A DNA stretch of 64,000 nucleotides from positions 24,076 through 88,075 of the forward strand of contig JAFDDG010000012.1 of the NCBI GenBank assembly GCA_019310965.1. The letters are read 5' to 3'. The notes beneath the pieces are model-generated. The model did no database searches. It was not told the DNA's origin and saw only the letters and a list, made by a program, of their open reading frames with translations. Origin of the DNA: Deltaproteobacteria bacterium (GTDB lineage: Bacteria > Myxococcota_A > UBA9160 > SMWR01). Every line of letters starts with the position of its first letter. Position 1 is the stretch's first letter. Both the position numbers and the translations under genes were made by a program. Positions 10,565 through 18,620 of this stretch are shown piece after piece.

Positions 10565-11971
10565 CTAGCTCTGGATGACGAGCTTCGAGAGGCTCGTCTT
10601 GCGCAGGTTGGTCTTCTGGATCGTGCGCACCAGCTCGGCGACCTTCTCGATGTCGGTCTCGAACGGATTGTTGCAGATGACGCGCACGTTCAGCAGGTTG
10701 CCTAGGCGGATGTTCGACCAGTCCAGGTCGTACTGGATCGAGTTCTGCCGCGCGAGCTTGATGAACTCGCCGCGCATTCGCGCGCGGGTGTCCGGCGGCG
10801 GCTCGGTCTTGCCCTTGATGATCTCCTCATCCTCGAGCACCCGCTCCACCGATCCCGCCCGCTCGAGCAGGTAGTAGAGACCTCGGTTCATGCGGATGTC
10901 GTGGTATTGAAGATCGAGCATGAAGACGCGCGGATCGTTCCAGGTGGTGTCCTTGCGATCGATGTAGGACTGGATCATCCGGCGCTTGATCAACCAGTCG
11001 ATGTGGCGATCGAGCTTGTCGGGATCGGAGTCGAGACAATCGAGCGAGAACTGCCACATCTCGACGGCCATCTTGAGCTCGTCGGAGACGGGGTACTGCT
11101 CGAGGTACTTCTGTGCCATCTCGCAATACTCGCGCTGGATATTGATCGGCGAATACTCGCGGCCGTTGTCCAGCCGCAACTTGCGCTTGCAGGTCGTGTC
11201 GTAGGAGATGTCCTTGATCGCCTTGACCGGGTTGCGCAGGGTGAAATCCTGATTGATGTAGTTGTCCTCGATCATCTGGAGGACCACGGCACAAGTGCCG
11301 ATCTTCAGGAAGTTCGTGTACTCGGACATATTCGAGTCGCCCACGATCACGTGCAACCGGCGGTACTTCTCCCGGTCCGCGTGGGGCTCGTCGCGGGTGT
11401 TGATGATCGAGCGGTCGTTGGTCGTGGTGCCCGAGATCTTCTGGTAGATGTGCTGGGCACGCTGGCTGACGCAGTAGTGCACGCCGTCCTGGGTCTGGAA
11501 GACCTTGCCCGCACCGGTATAGATCTGGCGCGTCACCAAGAAGGGAATCAACTGCTCGGCCAGGTAATAGAAGTCGACATCCCGGTCGACGAGGTAGTTC
11601 TCGTGGCAGCCGTAGCTGTTGCCGACGAAGTCGGTGTTGTTCTTGAAGATCGAGAGCTTCCCGGCAATGCGCTCGTCGCGAATCTTCTCCTCGGCGTAGA
11701 TCTGGAGGTCCTCGAGGATTCGCTCGCCGGCCTTGTCGTAGAGGATCACGTCTCGCGGCGACGCGCACTCCGGCGTGGCGTACTCCGGGTGGCAGCCGGT
11801 GTCCTGGTAGAAGCGGGCACCGTTTTCGAGGAAGACGTTGAGGAAGTGCTCGGTGGTAATCAGCTTCTCGAAGAGGAAGCGGATCGCCTTCTCTACGGGC
11901 AGCGTCTTCCGCCCTTCGGGCGTGAAGATGATGCCGTACTCGGTTTCGACGCCGTAAATCCGCTTCTGCAC
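10565..11971 (-). CDS. pafA: Pup--protein ligase PafA
   Basis: MQKRIYGVETEYGIIF, NGARFYQDTGCHPEYATPEC, INTRDEPHADREKYRRLHVIVGDSNMSEYTNFLK; lacks the Dop-loop insertion seen in the neighbouring paralog. Confidence 0.95.
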   Translation of the reverse strand: MQKRIYGVETEYGIIFTPEGRKTLPVEKAIRFLFEKLITTEHFLNVFLENGARFYQDTGCHPEYATPECASPRDVILYDKAGERILEDLQIYAEEKIRDERIAGKLSIFKNNTDFVGNSYGCHENYLVDRDVDFYYLAEQLIPFLVTRQIYTGAGKVFQTQDGVHYCVSQRAQHIYQKISGTTTNDRSIINTRDEPHADREKYRRLHVIVGDSNMSEYTNFLKIGTCAVVLQMIEDNYINQDFTLRNPVKAIKDISYDTTCKRKLRLDNGREYSPINIQREYCEMAQKYLEQYPVSDELKMAVEMWQFSLDCLDSDPDKLDRHIDWLIKRRMIQSYIDRKDTTWNDPRVFMLDLQYHDIRMNRGLYYLLERAGSVERVLEDEEIIKGKTEPPPDTRARMRGEFIKLARQNSIQYDLDWSNIRLGNLLNVRVICNNPFETDIEKVAELVRTIQKTNLRKTSLSKLVIQS

Positions 11972-11994
11972 TAGGCCGTCCGCCGGATGGGAGT

Positions 11995-12693
11995 CTAGCC
12001 CCCCAGATAGTCCCTCAGTGTATCGGCGAATAGGCGGTGAAACTTGCGTCCCGTCCGACTCCCATCTAACACACAGACTTCGAGGTTTTCCGGCGACACT
12101 TGCGGCTGCGCTTCCGCCGCACGTTGCAGTGCGTTGCGCCCGAGACGCAGCGCATCACGCAGAGAGAGGCCATCCCGGTACTCGTCGCGCAAGTAGCCGG
12201 CAAGATCGTCCGCGGCCCCCCCGATCACACAGAAGCCCGAGTGGTCGCTGATGCTGCCGTCGAACGTCACGCGGTAGATGGCGTTTCGTTCGTGACCGGC
12301 CAGCGTGGGGTCGCCCACCTCGGCCACGATCACCTCCGCCTCGAGCGGCTTGAGCTCCCGAGTGAAGACGTCGCCGATCACCTGCGAATAAGCGTTGGCG
12401 AGGGCTTTTGCCCTCACATCGTCCCGCGAGTAGGCGTAGCCCTTGGTGTCTGCGTAGCGTACGCCGACCTTCCGCAGCTGGTCGAACTCGCTGAACTTGC
12501 CCACGCCCGCGAAGGCAATGCGGTCGTAGATCTCGCCAATCTTCATCAGCGAGGACGGATTCTCCGCCATGATGGCAACGCCGCCCTCGAACTCCAGGGT
12601 CACGCTGGGCTTGCCGCGGGCGATACCCTTGCGGGCGTACTCCGCCTTGTCCTGCATCACCTGCTCGGGCGACACGTAGAACGGCATGCTCAT
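11995..12693 (-). CDS. prcA: 20S proteasome subunit alpha (PrcA)
   Basis: MPFYVSPEQVMQDKAEYARKGIARGKPSVTLEFEGGVAIMAENPSS...LYDRI-like GEIYDRIAFAGVGKFSEFDQLRKVGVRYADTKGYAYSRDDV; start at 12693 overlaps the prcB stop (ATGA). Confidence 0.95.
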   Translation of the reverse strand: MSMPFYVSPEQVMQDKAEYARKGIARGKPSVTLEFEGGVAIMAENPSSLMKIGEIYDRIAFAGVGKFSEFDQLRKVGVRYADTKGYAYSRDDVRAKALANAYSQVIGDVFTRELKPLEAEVIVAEVGDPTLAGHERNAIYRVTFDGSISDHSGFCVIGGAADDLAGYLRDEYRDGLSLRDALRLGRNALQRAAEAQPQVSPENLEVCVLDGSRTGRKFHRLFADTLRDYLGG

Positions 12694-13469
12694 GACGAGA
12701 CCCCCACGATCGAGCGATATGCAGCTTCGACGGCGGTGTCGTCCGCGCGTTCGACGCCCCGTTCCGTACAGAAACACACGATGGGAAAGATGCGACGCTG
12801 CAGATCGACGCCGCCGGTGGCGCGATCCTGATCGGCGGCGTCCGTCAACGCCTGTACCGCGTTGCGCAGCCCGTCTTCCTGGCCCCCATTGATGTCGTGA
12901 CTCTTCTTCAACGACTCGCCGGCGTAGAGACCGCCCGAGCCGGTGGCCTCGAATTCGGTCTCCTCGTAACGACCACCGGTGACGTCGAACTTCCAGAGCC
13001 GCCCCTGACGGCGGCGCAGGTCGTAGCCGGCAAAGAGCGGCACGACCACCAATCCCTGCATGGCGGCCGGCAGGTTGGCGCGGATCATCTGGGAGAGCTT
13101 GTTGGCCTTGCCGTCGATCTCGAGGGGCTCGCCCTCGATCTTCTCGTAGTGCTCCAGTTCGATGCGCATGAGCCGCGCCATCTCGATGGCGGGCCCGGCC
13201 GCACCGGCGATGGCCATCAGTGAGTAATTATCCGTCGCGAACACCTTCTCGATGTCGCGGGACGCCACGCGATGGCCCTCAGTGGCGAGGCGGTCGCCGG
13301 CCACGATCACGCCGTCGCGGTACTTGAACGAAAGCACCGTGGTCCCGTGCGGCACCTTGGAGGCGTCGAACGACTCGGCCACGCGCGAGTAATCCGCACG
13401 CAAGTGAGCGTAGTCTACCTGCAGGAGCTCCGAAAAACTGGAACCCCTGTATTTCCCACCGATCTGCAA
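12690..13469 (-). CDS. prcB: 20S proteasome subunit beta (PrcB), propeptide-bearing precursor
   Basis: Predicted mature N-terminus at HG|TTVLSFKYRDGVIVAGDRLATEG; SGGLYAGESLKK. The listed ORF runs to 13814 but its 5' part overlaps pup out of frame. Best start is TTG at 13469, 5 nt after a strong SD (AGGGGAAGGGGGG). Confidence 0.9.
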   Translation of the reverse strand: MQIGGKYRGSSFSELLQVDYAHLRADYSRVAESFDASKVPHGTTVLSFKYRDGVIVAGDRLATEGHRVASRDIEKVFATDNYSLMAIAGAAGPAIEMARLMRIELEHYEKIEGEPLEIDGKANKLSQMIRANLPAAMQGLVVVPLFAGYDLRRRQGRLWKFDVTGGRYEETEFEATGSGGLYAGESLKKSHDINGGQEDGLRNAVQALTDAADQDRATGGVDLQRRIFPIVCFCTERGVERADDTAVEAAYRSIVGVSS

Positions 13470-13531
13470 GGCAACCCCCCTTCCCCTGTGCAGCACCGTG
13501 GCATCGCCGCGCCGGTCTGCCGGCGCCTCGA

Positions 13532-13792
13532 CTATTGCCCGCCGCGCTGAACGTAATTCTTGACGAATTCTTCCGCGTTCTCTTCCAGCACCTCGTCGAT
13601 CTCGTCGACGAGCGCATCCATCTCTTCCTTGAGCTTCTCGCCCTTCTTCGCCAGCTTCTGGCCACCGTCGCCGGACGCTTCGTCCTCGCCCCCACCGCCC
13701 TTCTTCGGCGCCTGCTTCTGGCCCGACTCCGCTGCCGAGACGATCGGCAGGGCATCCGGGCGATGGATCAACGTCGTATTCAGTACTCGCAT
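13532..13792 (-). CDS. pup: Prokaryotic ubiquitin-like protein Pup
   Basis: C-terminal region KEEMDALVDEIDEVLEENAEEFVKNYVQRGGQ; C-terminal GGQ; located between dop and prcB. Confidence 0.95.
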   Translation of the reverse strand: MRVLNTTLIHRPDALPIVSAAESGQKQAPKKGGGGEDEASGDGGQKLAKKGEKLKEEMDALVDEIDEVLEENAEEFVKNYVQRGGQ

Positions 13793-13810
13793 GGCTCTCT
13801 CTCGCGCGGG

Positions 13811-15295
13811 TCAAGCCCGCAAATTCTTGACCAGATCGGCGGCAGTGGGCGAACGATCGAGCAACTCGGAAACGTGGGCACGAGAGCCCTTGAGCGGCTC
13901 TGCCATCGTAATACGCCGGACCGGCTCATCATCGACACTGAACGAAATCGAATCCCAGTTCACCCCGAAGACCGCCGAGCCGTAGCGACGCAAACACTCG
14001 CCGCGGAAGAACGCACGCGTGTCTTCCGGCGGCGCCGTGATCGCAGCAATGATCTCTTCATCGGTCGCGATGCGTTCGGCACGTCCCTGTCGTTCCAGCA
14101 TGAAGTATAGGCCTTTGTCCTGCCGCAGGTCGTGGTACTGCAGGTCCAGCATCTGCACCTGAGGTGCGCCCCAATCGAGGCCCTTGCGCTCCTTGAAGCT
14201 CTCGATGAGAGCCTTCTTCATCACCCAGTCGACCTGCGTTGCGAGTTCCATTGGATCTCGCTCGAGTGCGTCGAGCGCTGCCGCCCATTTGCCGATGATA
14301 TCGCGCTCCCATTCCTGGCTGGTGCGACCCGCCAGGTACTTTTCCGCGAGCGTCAGATACTCCCGCTGGACCTGCACGGCAGTCCAGTGTTTCCCGTTCT
14401 CCATTGCCAGCTCGACGCGACAACTCGGATCGTGAGAAACCTCCTTGATGGCGCGCACCGGATCGCGCAACGAGAGGCTGCGGTCGATGGCGCCGTCTTC
14501 GATCATCGAGAGCACGAGGGTCGTGACGCCCTGGCGCAGATAGATCGTGTACTCGGAGAGATTCGCATCGCCCACGATCACGTGCAGCCGCCGGTACTTC
14601 TCGCGGTCGGCGTGGGGCTCGTCCCGGGTGTTTATGATCGGCCGCTTCACCATCGTGTCGAGGGCGACCTCTGTCTCGAAAAAATCGGCCCGCTGGGAGA
14701 TCTGATAGTCGCAGGGCTGGCTGCGGTTCTCGCTGCCCACCTTGCCGGCCCCACAGTAGATCTGCCTGGTCGCGAAGAAGGGCATCAGGTGCTCCACCAC
14801 CTGCTTGAAGGAGGTGCGACGGTCCATGAGATAGTTCTCGTGGGCTCCGTAGCTGTTGCCCTTGCGATCGCTGTTGTTCTTGTAGAGCAGCATCTGCATG
14901 CCAGCCGGCAACAGCGCGTTGGCCTCGCGGCGGCTGGCCTCGATGATGCGCTCCCCCGCCTTCTCGTGGATCACCAGATCGCGCGGGTTCGTCACTTCAG
15001 GACACGAGTACTCCGGGTGTGCGTGATCCACGTAGTAGCGGGCGCCGTTGATCAGCGTCTTGTTGCGGGCGATGTTCTCCTGCTGGTTCGGGGTGTACTT
15101 CTCCCCCTCGACCGTGAACCCGCGCGCGTCCGCCAGCGGATTCTCCTGATCGTAGTCCCACAGGATCTCGCCCGCGTGATCCTCCCGGTAGGCATTGACC
15201 AGGAGCACGCAGCTCGAAATGGGATCGAAGTCGGGATCACCTTTGACAGTGATCCCGTACTCGATCTCCGTACCCATCACCTTCGGAATTGCCAT
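13811..15295 (-). CDS. dop: Deamidase/depupylase Dop
   Basis: PafA paralog: KVMGTEIEYGITVKGDPDFDP, Dop-loop-like insertion (NPLADARGFTVEGEKYTPNQQENIA), INTRDEPHADREKYRRLHVIVGDANLSEYT. Confidence 0.95.
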   Translation of the reverse strand: MAIPKVMGTEIEYGITVKGDPDFDPISSCVLLVNAYREDHAGEILWDYDQENPLADARGFTVEGEKYTPNQQENIARNKTLINGARYYVDHAHPEYSCPEVTNPRDLVIHEKAGERIIEASRREANALLPAGMQMLLYKNNSDRKGNSYGAHENYLMDRRTSFKQVVEHLMPFFATRQIYCGAGKVGSENRSQPCDYQISQRADFFETEVALDTMVKRPIINTRDEPHADREKYRRLHVIVGDANLSEYTIYLRQGVTTLVLSMIEDGAIDRSLSLRDPVRAIKEVSHDPSCRVELAMENGKHWTAVQVQREYLTLAEKYLAGRTSQEWERDIIGKWAAALDALERDPMELATQVDWVMKKALIESFKERKGLDWGAPQVQMLDLQYHDLRQDKGLYFMLERQGRAERIATDEEIIAAITAPPEDTRAFFRGECLRRYGSAVFGVNWDSISFSVDDEPVRRITMAEPLKGSRAHVSELLDRSPTAADLVKNLRA

Positions 15296-15322
15296 CAGTT
15301 CTCCGGCGCGGAGCGCGCCCTT

Positions 15323-17167
15323 CTAGAGATACTGGCCCGAGGTGACTTCGTTCTCAATCGACTGTTCCTTGCGACTGAGGTTGGTCATGAGCGTGCGCAC
15401 ATTGATGATGCGCTCGCCCTTGCGGCCCGAGATGCGGGCCCAGTCGTCGGGATTCGTGGTGTTGGGCAGGTCTTCGTTCTCCTTGAATTCCTCGTTGACG
15501 GCCTCGATCATGTCGTCGACGTGGATCCCGCGCTCACCGTGGTCGATCGTGCGCTTGACCGCCTTCTTCTTCGCCCGCGCGACGATGTTCTCGATCATCG
15601 CACCGCTCGAGAAGTCCTTGAAGTAGAAGATCTCGCGCTCGCCCTTGGCGTATGTCACCTCGAGGAACTTGTTTTCGTCGTCCGTGCGGTACATCCGCTC
15701 GATCGTCTCGTCGACCATGCTCTTCGCGATCTCTTCGGGCACACTGCCGTACCTGTCCACCGCTTTCTGGTGGAAGGGCAGGTCCGCCGTCAGGTACTTG
15801 GAGAAGATCTCGCGCGCGGCGTCCGCGTTGGGGCGCTGCACCTTGATCTTCAGATCCAGCCGACCAGGCCGCAGCACGGCCGGATCGATCAGATCCTGCC
15901 GATTGCTGGCACCGATCACGATCACGTTGTTGAGTGACTCGACGCCGTCGATCTCCGCCAGGAACTGGGCGACGACCGTGGCCTCCATGTCCGAGGAGAT
16001 CCCCGAACCGCGCATGCGGAACAGCGAGTCCATCTCGTCGAAGAAGATCACGACCGGCACGTCTTCACTGGCCTTGTCGCGAGCCTTCTTGAAGACCTCG
16101 CGCAGCTTGTGCTCCGTCTCGCCCACGTACTTGTTGAGGAGTTCGGGGCCCTTCACGTTCAGGAAGTACGACTTGGTCGCCTGGCCCGTGCGCTTCTCGA
16201 TGCTCTTGGCGAGGCTATTGGCCACCGCCTTGGCAATCAGCGTCTTGCCGCAGCCTGGCGGGCCATAGAGCAGGATGCCCTTCGGCGGTCGCAGCTTGTG
16301 CTCCGCGAAGACCTCCGGGTGTATGTAGGGCAGCTCGACCGAATCGCGCAGCTTCTCGATCTGCTCCGCGAGCCCGCCGATATTCTCATAGGTAACGTCC
16401 GGGATCTCCTCGAGCACCACCTCTTCCACCACCGACTTCGGCAGCTTCTCGAAGGCGTAGTGCGTGCGCGGGTCGAAGAGCACGTGATCGCCCACCTTGA
16501 GCTTCTCACTGCGCAGCGGCTCGGAGAGCGTCACCACGCGCTCGTCGTCGGTGTGGCCCAGCACGATCGCGCGGTTGTCGGCCAGCAGATCGACGACCGA
16601 CGCGATCTCGCCGCGAGGCTGGTAGCCCGCACCTTCCACGACGTTGAAGGCTTCGTTCAGGACGACGAGTTGGCCTTCTTCGAAGGTGAAGGCATCGAGA
16701 TTGGGGTGCACGTTCACCCGCATCTGGCGGCCGTCCACGAAGATCTCGCAAGTACCGTCCTTGTTCGCGCGGTTGAAGAGGCCGTAGTTGTTCGGCGGCG
16801 CGCAGAGCTTGTCGACCTCTTCCTTCAGGAGCTCGACCTGCTGCTTGGCCTCCTGCAACACGGAGACGAGGCGCTCGTTCTGGCGCTCGGCGTCGGCGGC
16901 CTGCTCGCGAGTGAGGTGGTAGCGGCGGCGCAGCGCCTCGAACTCCACCACCATGCGATCGAGCCGGCGCCGAAACTCGTCGGAGTCTCCACCGAAGAGC
17001 CGCACCGCATCCTGCAGGTCTTCGACCTCGTCGCGGTAGGAGCGGGCTTCGCCCGGCTCCCGAGCTTCACCCGATGCGTCTTCGCCGCGCGGCGAAGAGG
17101 AGGAGATCCTCCGCATCACGTCGTGTACGAAGCTCTTCTTGCCAGAACCCGAATCGAACTCGCTCAT
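15323..17167 (-). CDS. mpa: Proteasome-associated AAA+ ATPase Mpa/ARC
   Basis: N-terminal coiled coil, KGILLYGPPGCGKTLIAKAVANSLA, FFDEMDSLFRMRGSGISSDMEATVVAQFLAEIDGVE, C-terminal SGQYL proteasome-docking tail. Confidence 0.96.
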   Translation of the reverse strand: MSEFDSGSGKKSFVHDVMRRISSSSPRGEDASGEAREPGEARSYRDEVEDLQDAVRLFGGDSDEFRRRLDRMVVEFEALRRRYHLTREQAADAERQNERLVSVLQEAKQQVELLKEEVDKLCAPPNNYGLFNRANKDGTCEIFVDGRQMRVNVHPNLDAFTFEEGQLVVLNEAFNVVEGAGYQPRGEIASVVDLLADNRAIVLGHTDDERVVTLSEPLRSEKLKVGDHVLFDPRTHYAFEKLPKSVVEEVVLEEIPDVTYENIGGLAEQIEKLRDSVELPYIHPEVFAEHKLRPPKGILLYGPPGCGKTLIAKAVANSLAKSIEKRTGQATKSYFLNVKGPELLNKYVGETEHKLREVFKKARDKASEDVPVVIFFDEMDSLFRMRGSGISSDMEATVVAQFLAEIDGVESLNNVIVIGASNRQDLIDPAVLRPGRLDLKIKVQRPNADAAREIFSKYLTADLPFHQKAVDRYGSVPEEIAKSMVDETIERMYRTDDENKFLEVTYAKGEREIFYFKDFSSGAMIENIVARAKKKAVKRTIDHGERGIHVDDMIEAVNEEFKENEDLPNTTNPDDWARISGRKGERIINVRTLMTNLSRKEQSIENEVTSGQYL

Positions 17168-17521
17168 GCCGACATCTCCTCATTCACCGGCCCCCACGCC
17201 GGGGACTCGTCGTCCTGGTGAACGAGTAAGCAAGGACCGTGCCGCAACCCGCGACTCCGGCCCCAAGCCAAGAGTAACGTCGAAGTGCGCAGGCACCTCC
17301 GCCCATTCGAGTGAAACGGTAAGACACGCAGGTGGCTTGCACCCGCGGCCAAGGATATCGAAGCTGAAACGCCTGGTGCGATCATGCTAGAGCCCCCCTC
17401 CCAGCCTGCATTTCGGGCAAACGCAGCTGACCGGTGCGCCAACTCTCTGGCCGGCACGACTCGTGGGGGAAATGCTAAAAACGCCGAACCTCTCGAAAAC
17501 ACGCGCTTTTTACCGATTTCG

Positions 17522-17549
17522 AGTCTACCCCACGGCCTAGGGGTGTCAA
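17522..17549 (-). promoter_or_regulatory. Putative sigma70-type promoter for the mpa-dop-pup-prcBA-pafA operon
   Basis: Minus strand TTGACA (17549-17544), 16-nt spacer, TAGACT (17527-17522). Confidence 0.35.
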
Positions 17550-17914
17550 CCGGCACCCCCAGTGCAGAACCTCCCGAAACCCCTCGCCTGCGCAGGCCTC
17601 CTGGATCTTGGACACCGGAGACGCCAGATGGATTCAGCCAGACGCGCAGCAGCGCCGGCACCCGCGGGCGGAACAGCCCGGCGGCCGGAGAGAACGGCGC
17701 TCCGGGCTTTCGCGAGTTGCGGGTGTGGTGCCGCCGCGCGATGCCTCCTTGCATGCGAATTGCCGGAGCTTTGACGCATCTCGCCGGCAGGTGGCGGCCG
17801 TTTGACGCTGCCGGCACCGCGCCAAAATTTGCGGCGCAGGGCTCTTCCCAGGAAACGCGCTGCCCTTCCAGGGCAATTCGCCGCCGAATGACGCGCATAC
17901 CGGCGCTCCGAATC

Positions 17915-18589
17915 TCAGCCCGGCGGCCGTTCGAGCTCGATGACTTCGACGCCTGGCGGCGCCTCGAAGCGGAACACAGCCGGCCCGGGTGCGGTGTTGA
18001 CTCGAATGTTCTCGAAGCGAACGCTCGTGACATTGCCGAACAGATCCGTCACCTCGGTCTCGTGCATGTCGCCCGAGGCCGGCGCGACGGCGATTCGCAA
18101 CTTCTCGAAGGTTGCGGGCGCACGCGGCAACAGCTCGAGCCGCACCTCGTCGGCGCCGCAGGCAAGCTCGGTCACAGTGAATTCGTCCAGCACATCGCCC
18201 TCTCCCAGCAGGAATTGCACGGCCGCGCCGGAGAGAGCCCCGTCTCCGACCGGCAACTTCTGCGCCTCGCCGGCCGCCGGATCGAAGATCCATAGCCACT
18301 CACCGTCGCTCACGACCAGGCTCTCCTCGGGCCCGGTATAGGTCCAGCGCATGCGCCCCGGCTTGGCAAAGACGACGTGTCCCTGGCTCCGAGCGGCGAG
18401 CCCGCCCCCACCCAACGCCATCGAGCGCGACTCTTGCACGAAGTCCGCGCTCAGATCCTCGACCTTCTCGTAACGCGCCTGCACCGCAGCGATGGCACGG
18501 GCCGCACACTCCGGGAGACTCTCATCCACACCACTGGCGGGGGCGGAGAGCGCGAGCAGGAGTGCGGCGGCGAGAATTGCGGGCTTCAC
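17915..18589 (-). CDS. lolA: Outer-membrane lipoprotein carrier protein LolA
   Basis: Signal peptide, YEKVEDLSADFVQES, GHVVFAKPGRMRWTYTGPEESLVVSDGEWLWIFDP. Confidence 0.9.
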   Translation of the reverse strand: MKPAILAAALLLALSAPASGVDESLPECAARAIAAVQARYEKVEDLSADFVQESRSMALGGGGLAARSQGHVVFAKPGRMRWTYTGPEESLVVSDGEWLWIFDPAAGEAQKLPVGDGALSGAAVQFLLGEGDVLDEFTVTELACGADEVRLELLPRAPATFEKLRIAVAPASGDMHETEVTDLFGNVTSVRFENIRVNTAPGPAVFRFEAPPGVEVIELERPPG

Positions 18590-18620
18590 GATGGTTTTGA
18601 CGCGACCGCGCGAGGAGAAT

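Noticed and set aside
17384-18295. 303-aa plus-strand ORF spanning the lolA-mpa gap
   Set aside because: Runs antisense into lolA, no domain-like sequence, composition typical of spurious GC-rich ORFs.
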